DNA from: Candidatus Moraniibacteriota bacterium
GTDB taxonomy: Bacteria; Patescibacteriota; Minisyncoccia; Moranbacterales; UBA1568
Assembly: GCA_903893925.1 (NCBI GenBank)
Contig: CAITOC010000038.1
Span: forward strand, 1 to 33,591
DNA length: 33,591 nucleotides
Reading direction: 5' to 3'
Made by a program: the position numbers and the translations under genes. Positions 1 through 9,481 of the stretch are shown here, in pieces. A model generated the notes under the pieces. It searched no databases and was not told the DNA's origin. It saw nothing but the letters and a program-made list of their open reading frames with translations. The number at the start of each line of letters is the position of its first letter. The stretch's first letter is position 1.

Positions 1-114
1 CGACCCCCCGATCGTTCCGGTAAGCAGGAGCACTCGCATCTTCTTGCGTGCGGCATACACTCCGGCCGAGACTCCCGCCGGCCCTCCTCCGATAATGATG
101 ACGTCGTAAGACAT
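1..114 (-). CDS. N-terminus of FAD-dependent oxidoreductase, thioredoxin reductase-like (partial, runs off window)
   Basis: Reverse-complement translation MSYDVIIIGGGPAGVSAGVYAARKKMRVLLLTGTIGGS: Rossmann GGGPAG FAD-binding motif. Confidence 0.75.
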   Translation of the reverse strand, partial: MSYDVIIIGGGPAGVSAGVYAARKKMRVLLLTGTIGGS

Positions 115-150
115 ATATTTTTTATTTCCGATTATCCCGACACATACTTA

Positions 151-307
151 GAGCCTATCCGTTAGGGTCTCCGACACGAGCCGTATGAGCTTCGAGCGGA
201 AAGGCAGGTAACCCGCGGAGCCCTATCTGTAGATAAGGCGACAAGGGGTACACGCGTTTACGCCGAAGATCATAGGCGCAGTAGGTATGTTCCTAACGGA
301 TAGGCTC
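151..307. mobile_element. Putative MITE-like element, 157 bp, 16-bp terminal inverted repeats GAGCCTATCCGTTAGG, flanked by TTA
   Basis: GAGCCTATCCGTTAGG at 151-166 and its reverse complement at 292-307; direct TTA at 148-150 and 308-310; no transposase inside. Confidence 0.7.
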
Positions 308-2836
308 TTAATCCGACTCCCGTCCGAGCCTTTCGACGAAGTATCGAAATTGATCCCCTTTCTCCTCGAAATTCTTCCACAGACTGTAACTCGGCGAGGC
401 CGTCGAAAGAAGACACACGCTTCCTTTCGGCGTGTGCGCATATGAGAACCCGACGGCTTCTTCCATACTCGACGTCTCGAGCACGTTGAATCCTTCTTTC
501 GACGACAGGATACGCTTCCCGCTCTCGGGAAACAGCACGACGTTCTTCACGACACCGCCTCGCAACGCCTCTTCGAGCCTGGAAAACTCATATCCGCGAT
601 CCTCTCCTCCGAGGAAGATGGTAGCGACGTTCGGAACAGCGGCGAGCGCCATCATCGTCGATTCCGGAGTCGTGGAAATCGCATCGTCAATAAAAGTGAT
701 TCCACGATGTTCTCCGACGGTCTCCAGCCGATGTGGCAACGGTCGGAACGTCGCTATCGCCGCCCGTATCCGTTCTTCCGAGATATCGAATGATCGGGCA
801 ACCGCGACGGCTGCCGAGATATTCTCCGCGTTATGCGTGCCACGAAGAGAGGTGACGAGTTCGGACAGACCGCACTCCGACGAGAACGCGAGGCGTTCCA
901 CTCCCGGTGTCGTCGTCCACGCTTTCAATCGTTCGTCTTTCCCGTTATAAATGAAACGATCACCAGGTCTCTGATACCGTACGATGTTTCGCTTCGCTTC
1001 ATAGTAGTTCCCGACGCCGTCGTGATAGTCCATGTGTTCGGGGAACAGATTGAGAACGACCGCGATATTCGGAGAGTATGCGATGTCATCAAGCTGATAG
1101 CTCGAAAGTTCCACGACGAAAATCTCCTCCGGATCGATCGGCTCCAACAGGACCGACAACATCGGTGTTCCGATATTGCCCAACAATCTGACTTTTTTTC
1201 CGGCCTCTTTCAGGATGGAATATATGAGCGATGCGGTCGTACTCTTTCCCTTGGAGCCGGTCACGCCGACGACCGTATTCCTGATCTGCGAGAAGAAGAT
1301 GTTCGTCGCCGTCGTGTACGGTATCGTGACGAGATCCCTGCGCATACCGGGCGTCTTTATCGCGAAATCGTACCCGCTTTGCTTTTCCAGATAGTCCGGA
1401 TCGATAGACTTATCCGCCACCGCGATTTCGAGTCCCGGAAAGTATCGCTTCAGATAACGCTCGGTCAGTTCTCCTTCCTTCCCGTATCCGAGAATAAGCA
1501 CGCTCTTCATGCCGTAGAAGGCGAACCGTGCGGGAACCATCGGAGAAACACTCGTCCGAAAGACATCTTCGATAAGCCACTGTGAATCTTCGATACGATC
1601 GAGGAAGGCCCGCATGACGATCGAATCGGCATACGATTCCCGTGCGAGGAACAGGGCTGCACGCGACTCCTCGAACGTGCCGACGCAATCGAACGGCTTC
1701 ATCCCTCCGAATCCGAGTATGTCGGCAAACAGCGGGACAAGTGATTCTTCCTCGTAGAGGTTTCGTCCGAATATGCCGATCAATGATTCCTTTTCAAGAA
1801 ATGCGGACAGCATCGTGAAGACGAAAAGACATTTCGGACATTCCCCGCACCAGATAGTCTCCGGTCGCTCCTTCTGTATCCGCACGTTCCGGTTACAGCT
1901 CGAGAAGACCGGAAAGTATTTCACATGCCTCGTAAACAGCTCCGCGATACGGATCTCGTGGAACGGGCGAAGGAGGGAAAAGTAGACGATGTCCGGGGAG
2001 AGAAAACGATCTGCATACCCCCTGAAAAGCCGTTCGAACTCGGACGACTTGCTCCACTGATGATTCACCTCCGCTCCACCGACACGGACGTTTCCGAAAT
2101 CGCTGCTGTGTTCGTTGCCGACGACGACGTATGAAAAGTCATAAAGGATCGCCGTCAGATACCCGACGAAGGCGAACACTGCGGAAATCGGGATATGGCC
2201 GTTGTAAGCTCCTTCATGCGGTTCGAAAATTTTCGGATCGAGAAAATATCGGATCTTCACGGACGAGACATCCATCAGCTCCGCAACAGCGTTCGAGATC
2301 GGCGATTCTTTCTGTATTTCGATAAGGAGCGCCGAAAAATCATCTCCCCGTTCTTTCAGGAGCTCCCCGACCACGATGGAATCCTTCCCTCCGCCGATGC
2401 CGACGAGTGAACGGTCTTTTCTCTGAAAGGCATACGAATGAGTGAAAACCGACTCATCATACGGGAATCGTATCACGATGTTCGGATCGATCCCGTTTCG
2501 ATAATAAAATTCCCCAAGACCTCTTCCATAGATGGTATTCCAGAAATCGGCCTGCTCTTTTGAGAGAGGGTCGGTCAAGAGAACGATTTCCGGAGGACAA
2601 TACAACTTGTAGTAACTGATGCCGAGCATCAGGTGAAGACTGTGAAGCGCGTTCCTAAGCAATCCGGATGGGATCTCGTCGAGAGAAAATTCCCTGGGAA
2701 AAACGACCGAATCGGAAAAGGTGAGGCTGGGACGACTCTCAAATGCGATCTCATACCGAAAAACGGCCCGTCGTTCTTCGGGTTCCAGGGCATAATCGAC
2801 GAAAATGAACTGTGTCGCTTTCGGTTTCGATGCCAT
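308..2836 (-). CDS. MurL-MurD fusion: UDP-MurNAc-L-Ala-L-Glu epimerase-like N-terminal half fused to a UDP-MurNAc-L-Ala:glutamate ligase (MurD) C-terminal half
   Basis: N-terminal half has GGGKDS PP-loop-like motif and WCGECPKC motif; C-terminal half has GVTGSKGKSTT, NIGTPML, VVELSSYQL, LNLFPEHMDYH and HRLETVGEHRGITFIDDAISTTPESTMMAL, typical of MurD. Confidence 0.82.
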   Translation of the reverse strand: MASKPKATQFIFVDYALEPEERRAVFRYEIAFESRPSLTFSDSVVFPREFSLDEIPSGLLRNALHSLHLMLGISYYKLYCPPEIVLLTDPLSKEQADFWNTIYGRGLGEFYYRNGIDPNIVIRFPYDESVFTHSYAFQRKDRSLVGIGGGKDSIVVGELLKERGDDFSALLIEIQKESPISNAVAELMDVSSVKIRYFLDPKIFEPHEGAYNGHIPISAVFAFVGYLTAILYDFSYVVVGNEHSSDFGNVRVGGAEVNHQWSKSSEFERLFRGYADRFLSPDIVYFSLLRPFHEIRIAELFTRHVKYFPVFSSCNRNVRIQKERPETIWCGECPKCLFVFTMLSAFLEKESLIGIFGRNLYEEESLVPLFADILGFGGMKPFDCVGTFEESRAALFLARESYADSIVMRAFLDRIEDSQWLIEDVFRTSVSPMVPARFAFYGMKSVLILGYGKEGELTERYLKRYFPGLEIAVADKSIDPDYLEKQSGYDFAIKTPGMRRDLVTIPYTTATNIFFSQIRNTVVGVTGSKGKSTTASLIYSILKEAGKKVRLLGNIGTPMLSVLLEPIDPEEIFVVELSSYQLDDIAYSPNIAVVLNLFPEHMDYHDGVGNYYEAKRNIVRYQRPGDRFIYNGKDERLKAWTTTPGVERLAFSSECGLSELVTSLRGTHNAENISAAVAVARSFDISEERIRAAIATFRPLPHRLETVGEHRGITFIDDAISTTPESTMMALAAVPNVATIFLGGEDRGYEFSRLEEALRGGVVKNVVLFPESGKRILSSKEGFNVLETSSMEEAVGFSYAHTPKGSVCLLSTASPSYSLWKNFEEKGDQFRYFVERLGRESD

Positions 2837-2954
2837 GCCAATGATGCGTTACGGTGATTCCCAGTCTACCATTCATCCCTATTCTCATCAACCGCACAAC
2901 AAAAAACCGCTCCGGAAAACCTTCCGAAGCGACTTTCAAAATACCGACGTCTCC

Positions 2955-4559
2955 CTATCCGAACAGTCCGTGTTTTTTGGAGCGGATCGTCTCCCCGGCA
3001 CGGGTACCGTTCCAGACACCGTTCTCGGCCGTCACCTTGCCTCCGACGATGACCATACGGATGCCGTCCGGATACCGGAACGGATCGTCCATCGTCGAAC
3101 GGTCACTGATCGTTTCAGGATCGAATATCACGATATCTGCCTTGGCTTTTTCACGCAGGAAACCACGGTCCTCGAGGCGGAATTTGAGAGCCGGTTTTCC
3201 GGTCATCTTGTGTACCGCTTCTTCCCAGGAAAGCGTCTGTCGATTGCGGACATATTCGGCGAACGCTTTCGGGAATGTCCCGAAGTTTCTCGGATGGACC
3301 ATGTTGCCGGTCGAACCATAATCCGTCGAATAGCCGACACCGTTCGAACTGATGATGGAATACGGGTGCTGCACCGCTTTTGCGACGTTCTCCTGACTCG
3401 ACACCTCGAGCGAGGCGATCGCACGACCACCGCTCGCAAGCAAAATATCGATGACGACTTCCTCAGGCGACTTCTGTTGTGCCTTCGAAATCTCTGCTAC
3501 GGTCTTTTGGGCGGTCGTGGGGCTGAGTGAGGAGATGAAGAGTCTCATTCCCGCATAATCGAGTCCGCTCTCACGCATATCCCGTAAGACGGATTGCCGT
3601 ACCTTGAAGTCGCGAAGCCGATGAAGCATCGTTTCCCGACCACTTTCGGTCACCCAGTCCGGAAGGAACGTATAGAGAACCGAACCGCTCGCGGTATACG
3701 GATAGACATCAAAAGTGATATCGAGTCCGTCCAAGGCGGCGTTCCGGACGAGTTCGAGCGCTTCCTCGAACAGGTGCCAGTTCCGCTTACCGACCGCTTT
3801 CAGATGTGAGATATGAAGCGGAACACCAGTCCCCTTCGCCGAGACGATCGCTTCCTCGACGGCCCGGAGGAGATTCTCCTCCTCGTCGCGCAGATAGGTC
3901 GCATACACGCCGTTGCGCTTCGCAACCAGAGCGAGGAGCTGTGTGATCTCCTTGTCTTCTGCGAGCCGCGCATGCGTATATTTGAGTCCTGTCGAAAAAC
4001 CGATCGATCCCTCGTCGAGCGCCCGACGAAGCAGGAGTTTCATGGCGGACAAATCGCTCTCGGACGGCTTCTTCGTCGGATTCCGAAGGATATCACGACG
4101 AATCGTCCCGTGTCCGGCAAGCGTCGCGAAGTTCACGGACAATGGCCGACGTTCCATCTCCTTTAGGAATTCCTTCATGGAAAGCCAGTTGAAACTGACT
4201 GCGTCGACGTCTGTCCATTTCTGAATAGAACGAAGACTCTCCGGTTCGATGAGTGGCGCGAGAGAAGCACCGGAATTCCCTCCGATAATTGTCGTCACTC
4301 CCTGCAGGATCATTCCGTGCAAGCCTGGGTTGCGAAAGACTTCCCAATATGTGTCAGAATGGTTGTTCACGTCGATGAATCCCGGCGTCACATAGTGCCC
4401 GTCGGCATCGATGATCCGTTCGGCCGTCTCACCTTTGAGGGAACCGACAGCGACGATTTGGTCCTCTTTCACGGCGATATCGGCCCGGAACATAGGCGCT
4501 CCCGAACCATCAATCACCGTGCCGTTTTTTATAAGAAGGTCGTACATACCCGGACACAC
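2955..4559 (-). CDS. N-acyl-D-amino-acid deacylase (D-aminoacylase)-like amidohydrolase; likely start MYDLLIKNGTVIDGSG
   Basis: DLLIKNGTVIDGSG, TPGFIDVNNHSD, GNSGASLAPL, GSIGFSTGLKYTHAR, HISHLK, KMTGKPALKFRLEDRGFL, KADIVIFDP match the family layout. Confidence 0.8.
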   Translation of the reverse strand: MCPGMYDLLIKNGTVIDGSGAPMFRADIAVKEDQIVAVGSLKGETAERIIDADGHYVTPGFIDVNNHSDTYWEVFRNPGLHGMILQGVTTIIGGNSGASLAPLIEPESLRSIQKWTDVDAVSFNWLSMKEFLKEMERRPLSVNFATLAGHGTIRRDILRNPTKKPSESDLSAMKLLLRRALDEGSIGFSTGLKYTHARLAEDKEITQLLALVAKRNGVYATYLRDEEENLLRAVEEAIVSAKGTGVPLHISHLKAVGKRNWHLFEEALELVRNAALDGLDITFDVYPYTASGSVLYTFLPDWVTESGRETMLHRLRDFKVRQSVLRDMRESGLDYAGMRLFISSLSPTTAQKTVAEISKAQQKSPEEVVIDILLASGGRAIASLEVSSQENVAKAVQHPYSIISSNGVGYSTDYGSTGNMVHPRNFGTFPKAFAEYVRNRQTLSWEEAVHKMTGKPALKFRLEDRGFLREKAKADIVIFDPETISDRSTMDDPFRYPDGIRMVIVGGKVTAENGVWNGTRAGETIRSKKHGLFG

Positions 4560-4660
4560 AACATACCGCTTTCAACATACAACCAGACCATGAGAAATCA
4601 CAGATTCCATCAGGCGTCGGTTCGTTTTGTTGTCAGTTGTCAGTTGTTAGTTGTTAGTTT

Positions 4661-5659
4661 CTATATCTCTTCTGCCAACTCGACGAGTCGGTTCGAATAT
4701 CCCCATTCATTATCATACCATGCCATGACCTTCACCAAATCGCCATCCACCACCTTGGTGAGCGAGAGATCGACGATACTCGAATACGGATTGCCGATGA
4801 AGTCCGACGAGACGAGCGGTTCGCGCGTCACGGAAAGGGCCCGGGAGTATTCCGTATCCCGGCTCGCCTCTTCGATTACCGCATTCACTTCTTCCGCAGT
4901 CGTCTTCTTGCCGACGAGGAAGGTGAAATCAGTCAGTGATGCGACGATGGTCGGCACGCGGACGGCAAGTCCATCGAATTTCCCGGCGATCTCGGGCATG
5001 AGCCGGGTCACGGAAAGCGCCGCCCCGGTCGTCGTCGGGACGATGTTTTGTGCCGCGGCACGTGCACGACGGAGGTCCTTGTGCGGACCGTCCTCGAGGT
5101 TCTGATCAGCGGTGTAGGAATGGATGGTCGTCATCATCGCCTTCACGATACCGAACTTCGCCGCAATGATCTTTGCGACCGGCGCGATGCAGTTGGTGGT
5201 ACACGATGCGTTCGAGATGATCGGCTCACCCTTGTATTCCCGGTCGTTCACGCCGATAAGATACGTCGGGATTTCGTTCTCCCCTTTCGGAGGAGCGGAA
5301 AGTACCACTTTCTTGGCGCCGGCGGTCAGGTGCTGCCCGGCCGAATCACCATCCACGAAGCGTCCCGTACATTCGAGGACGACGTCGACTTCAAGGTCCT
5401 TCCATGGGAGTTTTTTGGGATCCGGTTCGGCGAACACGGGATAGCGTTTCCCATCGATGATGATTGCGCCCTTCTCGGCCGTCACATCGCTCCGATATGC
5501 GCCGTACGTCGTATCGTATTTGAGTAGGTGTGCGAGTGTCACCGCGTCCGTCAGGTCATTGATCGCAACGACTTCCGTCCCCTTTCGAGCGAGGGCTATC
5601 TTGAACGCCGCCCGTCCGATCCGTCCGAATCCGTTGATCGCTATTTTCTTCGCCGCCAT
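4661..5659 (-). CDS. gap: Glyceraldehyde-3-phosphate dehydrogenase, type I
   Basis: INGFGRIGRAAFK, SNASCTTNCIAPVAKII, WYDNEWGYSNRLVEL. Confidence 0.97.
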   Translation of the reverse strand: MAAKKIAINGFGRIGRAAFKIALARKGTEVVAINDLTDAVTLAHLLKYDTTYGAYRSDVTAEKGAIIIDGKRYPVFAEPDPKKLPWKDLEVDVVLECTGRFVDGDSAGQHLTAGAKKVVLSAPPKGENEIPTYLIGVNDREYKGEPIISNASCTTNCIAPVAKIIAAKFGIVKAMMTTIHSYTADQNLEDGPHKDLRRARAAAQNIVPTTTGAALSVTRLMPEIAGKFDGLAVRVPTIVASLTDFTFLVGKKTTAEEVNAVIEEASRDTEYSRALSVTREPLVSSDFIGNPYSSIVDLSLTKVVDGDLVKVMAWYDNEWGYSNRLVELAEEI

Positions 5660-5818
5660 ATATTTTTTATTAGTATCGATTTATGTATATATTCTCGTTT
5701 GCTCTTCCAGAGCGTATCTCCGTCCAATAGTACGAAGTGTGCCTTCACCCCGTAGCACCGTGTGGACACGGCTACAGAGCATGATTTCGACTTTTTGGCT
5801 TACAGACTTTCGACTATT

Positions 5819-6673
5819 TTACGCCTTCCCCTCGCTTCCGAAGAGTCGTATCTTGTGCTTCACTGTCTCTTTGACTGCGTCACGGGCCGGCTCCAGGATA
5901 CTCCTGATATCCGTCTTATCCCCTTCACCGATCACTTTGGATAATTCACCGACGAACGCGAGTTTGATAGCCGTGTCGACATTGAAACACGAGATTCCCC
6001 GACGAATGACTTCTTCTGCACGACCATCCTCCCAATCAGACGCTCCGTGTAAAATGAGCGGGATAGAAACCTTCGCTGCGATCCTCGACAGACGCTCGTA
6101 ATCCGGCTCGGGACGCTCAACGGCAAAACCGTGCGCGTTACCGATTGCCACAGCAAGCGTATCAATGCCGGTATCTTCAACAAAACGAACTGCTTCATCT
6201 GGATCAGTCATGTATTCATCCCAATCAACGGTTCCATGAACCTCGGAAAGATATGGGACATTCCCAAGCTCTCCTTGTACCGTCACTCCTTTCCCACGAG
6301 CAAAAGCCACGACTTTCGTCGTTGTCCGGACATTATCGGTATAGGTATGACGCGAACCGTCGTACATCACCGATGGAAAACCGATCTCGATAGCCCGTTC
6401 AACGATTTCGAAACTTTTCCCGTGATCAAGATGGATCGCGACCGGGATACGGGGATGATAGAACTCGGCGAGATTGTGGACCAGCTGAAACAGGGCTCGT
6501 CCACCGGCATACTCCATCGTCTTCTCGGTCATCTGGATGATGACCGGCGACGAAAGCTCGTCTGCAGCAGCAAGGATCGCTCTCGTGGTCTCAAGATTGA
6601 CGGTATTGAACGCCCCGACGGCATATCCGCCTTGCTTTGCCTTTTCCAGAATGGTTTTTGTGGTGACAATCAT
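5819..6673 (-). CDS. fba: Class II fructose-bisphosphate aldolase
   Basis: GAFNTVNLE, VAIHLDHGKSFE, GVTVQGELGN, LAVAIGNAHG, LILHGASD. Confidence 0.93.
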   Translation of the reverse strand: MIVTTKTILEKAKQGGYAVGAFNTVNLETTRAILAAADELSSPVIIQMTEKTMEYAGGRALFQLVHNLAEFYHPRIPVAIHLDHGKSFEIVERAIEIGFPSVMYDGSRHTYTDNVRTTTKVVAFARGKGVTVQGELGNVPYLSEVHGTVDWDEYMTDPDEAVRFVEDTGIDTLAVAIGNAHGFAVERPEPDYERLSRIAAKVSIPLILHGASDWEDGRAEEVIRRGISCFNVDTAIKLAFVGELSKVIGEGDKTDIRSILEPARDAVKETVKHKIRLFGSEGKA

Positions 6674-6691
6674 GACGATATATCAGAAAAA

Positions 6692-7495
6692 TTAGACTTG
6701 CTCCTGAATCGGTTCCCGTTCCAGACTTTCATGTTCGCCGAGGAGGTTCACCATCCGAACAAGCTCATGGGGATACAGACTCTCACGACCGACCAACACG
6801 CCGTCCATCCGGGGTTCGAAACATACCCGATCCAACAAGGAAGCCTTCACCGAGCCACCATAGAGCACCGGTATTTTATCCGCAATCGCCGGATCATACG
6901 CTTCCGCAAGCGCGCGATGAATCACGATTCGCATCTCAAAGATTTCCTCGGACTCAGGAGTCGTGTCCGTCCCGATCGCCCATCGTGGCTCATATGCGAC
7001 CAGTACCCGCTCAGCCAAGAGTGGGGGCACGTCGCGGAACGCTTCAACAATCTGCCGAGAGACAACGTCCGCCGCTTCGCCTTGATCATGTTCTTCGGAT
7101 GTCTCACCGACACACACTATCGGATGGAGGTTCTCATGGAGCGCCGCGCGGACCTTCCATCCCACTTCCGCATCGTTCTCATGTGCGTACAACCGGCGCT
7201 CGCTGTGTCCCACGATGACGAACCCGGTATGGAGATCGTGCAACATGGAGGCTGAGACCTGCCCGGTATACGACCCTTCCTTTTCCCAAAAAACGTCCTG
7301 TGCACCAAGCAAAACCGGCTCCGGCAATTCGCGAGAGAACCGCTCCAGATAGGTCGAGGACGGCGCGACGATGACTTCGACACCGTCGATCCGTTTCCCA
7401 AAGATTTCCTTTTTGAGTGAGACAAGATACTGTTCCGTCTCGGCGATGGAGTTCAGGTTCATCTTCAGGTTTCCGATGAGGTATCGTTTCTTCAT
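6692..7495 (-). CDS. tpiA: Triosephosphate isomerase
   Basis: LIGNLKMN, VIVGHSERR, AYEPRWAIGT (active-site Glu), LYGGSVK, DGVLVGRESL. Confidence 0.96.
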   Translation of the reverse strand: MKKRYLIGNLKMNLNSIAETEQYLVSLKKEIFGKRIDGVEVIVAPSSTYLERFSRELPEPVLLGAQDVFWEKEGSYTGQVSASMLHDLHTGFVIVGHSERRLYAHENDAEVGWKVRAALHENLHPIVCVGETSEEHDQGEAADVVSRQIVEAFRDVPPLLAERVLVAYEPRWAIGTDTTPESEEIFEMRIVIHRALAEAYDPAIADKIPVLYGGSVKASLLDRVCFEPRMDGVLVGRESLYPHELVRMVNLLGEHESLEREPIQEQV

Positions 7496-7539
7496 ATATC
7501 GAAAGTGTGTGTGCCGAATCCGAAAAAATTCATAGGGCT

Positions 7540-8622
7540 TTACGGTTCCAATCGTTCACGGAGATATTCGGCTGCTTTCTCCGGCTCGATGGTCGAGACT
7601 TCGATGCCGGTCGAGAGTTCGAACCCGGCCCAAACGGACGTCTTCGGCAGGATTTCGAAATGCCAGCGATATTGTGGGTATTCCCTTCCGTCACACGGGG
7701 CCGTATTGAGAAAGAAATTATACGGCGGATCTCCGAGTCCGGTTCGGATCGCAATCAAGGCCTTTTGAAGCGCTTCCGCGAGGGCAAGCTTTTCCTCTTC
7801 CGTAATCCGCTCGAAATAAGGATTTCCGGATCGTTTCGGCATGATCCAGGTCTCGAATGCGACACGCGACGCGAACGGACAGAAGACAAGGAAATGTTCG
7901 TTCTCGAATACACATCGAGTACGCGCCTCCCGTTCATGGTCCAGTATGGTCTGGAAGACATTCGACTTATGATTCCGACGATACGACTCGGCCCCCTTGA
8001 GCTGAAGGTCGATATACGGGGAAATGACCGGGATGGCCATCAATTGTGAATGGGGATGCGTGATGGACGCTCCCGCCTCTTTTCCATGATTGTGAAAAAT
8101 CTGTATATACTTCACGGTCTTCTTCGTCATGAGGGAGAGATATCGGTCCTGATACGCGTCGACGATTTCGGCGACCTGCCAGAGCGGGAGCTCCGCGATA
8201 CTCTTCTTCGGATCGCGCGTGATGATTACCTCGTGGTATCCTGCCCCACTCATCGCGAAATACGGTCCTTCCGAGAGGTCCTTCGTTACCTTGCCACTCG
8301 TGAATGCGGGATACAGATTCGGAATGACGACCAGGCTCCACTCCCTGTCCGGCCCCCGATATGCCAAAAGCGGTTCCTTTTGTCCGCTTGCTTCAAGATC
8401 AAAGAACGGATCAGAGACGTCCTCGTTTTCCCGGGCACGCTCCGGCACCGCGAACTCGTCGGGGCGTTTTGCACGACCAGTCGCGATAACGACCCAATCA
8501 CCCGTGATGATATCCTGACGGAGCTCCGATCGGGCGGCTGCCGCTTTCGGTGCGACCCGCTGCGTATCCCCATCATGTATTTCTATGTTCACAAACGTTT
8601 GTGTTTCCTTCTTTTTACCCAC
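7540..8622 (-). CDS. galT: Galactose-1-phosphate uridylyltransferase-like HIT-superfamily nucleotidyltransferase
   Basis: SELRQDIITGDWVVIATGRAKRPDEF, GYHEVIITRDP, GASITHPHSQLMAIPVIS (HPHxQ). Confidence 0.85.
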   Translation of the reverse strand: MGKKKETQTFVNIEIHDGDTQRVAPKAAAARSELRQDIITGDWVVIATGRAKRPDEFAVPERARENEDVSDPFFDLEASGQKEPLLAYRGPDREWSLVVIPNLYPAFTSGKVTKDLSEGPYFAMSGAGYHEVIITRDPKKSIAELPLWQVAEIVDAYQDRYLSLMTKKTVKYIQIFHNHGKEAGASITHPHSQLMAIPVISPYIDLQLKGAESYRRNHKSNVFQTILDHEREARTRCVFENEHFLVFCPFASRVAFETWIMPKRSGNPYFERITEEEKLALAEALQKALIAIRTGLGDPPYNFFLNTAPCDGREYPQYRWHFEILPKTSVWAGFELSTGIEVSTIEPEKAAEYLRERLEP

Positions 8623-8634
8623 CCCTCAGGCGTA

Positions 8635-9393
8635 TTACCATTTTTCTTTCAGACGATACGCCCCCGTCCACAGACGCACCCTCGTTTTCCACAGATCGAT
8701 AAGCACCTGGATAAATCCGTTCTTCCCCGTAAGCGAGACCGTCGATCCGGTCTCATTCATCCAACGCACCGGCATTTGACTCACCTTGTACCCGAGACGC
8801 TCGGCGAGCGTCACGAGTTCGAAATCGAATCCGAACCGGTCAACGACCATCCGGTGAGCGATCGCATCGGCTGCCTCGCCGGTAAGCGCCTTGAACCCGC
8901 ACTGCGTGTCAGGATACTTCCACAGCCCGAGAAGAATCCGAATGGCCCAGTTTCCCATATCCCCCATGATCTCGCGATACTTCGGCTGATGCACCTGGAT
9001 GAAGGTGTCTTTGTGATCGCGTGAGCCGATGACGACATCGAATCCTTTCTCAAATTCCGGGAAAAATGAATCCCAGTGCGTGATGGATGTGGACCCGTCG
9101 GCATCCATAAAGATGCGAAATTTCCCTTTCGCCGCAAGGAGTCCCTGCCGGACGACATAGCCCTTGCCGTGATTTTCCAGGTTCTCTATAACCCGGAGAT
9201 TCGGTATTTGCAAGCCATAATTGCGGGCTACTTCGGCAGTATTGTCCGGAGACCCGTCCACGACGATGATGACTTCGTACGAGAAATCCTTGGATTTCAG
9301 GTATTTGTCTATTTCGAGCAGGTTCCGTCCGATCCGCTCCCCTTCCTTGTACGAAGGGATGACGATCGAAAGATACGGCGCGTTCTCGGTCAT
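8635..9393 (-). CDS. Glycosyltransferase family 2, dolichyl/polyprenyl-phosphate hexosyltransferase-like
   Basis: LSIVIPSYKEGERIGRNL, VIIVVDGSPDNTAEVA, FMDADGSTSITHW, DVVIGSRD. Start MTENAPYLS preferred because a -10-like motif lies at 9423-9428; the ORF remains open to 9570. Confidence 0.85.
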   Translation of the reverse strand: MTENAPYLSIVIPSYKEGERIGRNLLEIDKYLKSKDFSYEVIIVVDGSPDNTAEVARNYGLQIPNLRVIENLENHGKGYVVRQGLLAAKGKFRIFMDADGSTSITHWDSFFPEFEKGFDVVIGSRDHKDTFIQVHQPKYREIMGDMGNWAIRILLGLWKYPDTQCGFKALTGEAADAIAHRMVVDRFGFDFELVTLAERLGYKVSQMPVRWMNETGSTVSLTGKNGFIQVLIDLWKTRVRLWTGAYRLKEKW

Positions 9394-9481
9394 AGGCGGA
9401 AAATAGTTATTATCTTGCATCCAGTATAGCACGGAAATTCCGATGCCGGAAAGCATCGTGCTATAGCTGTTATGAAGTCTG

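Noticed and set aside
432-9429. Many + strand ORFs (e.g. 432-950, 833-1585, 5048-5527, 6131-7255, 8050-9024) opposite conserved minus-strand genes
   Set aside because: They are antisense to strongly recognised genes, with Arg/Ser/Pro-rich composition typical of shadow ORFs in GC-rich DNA.
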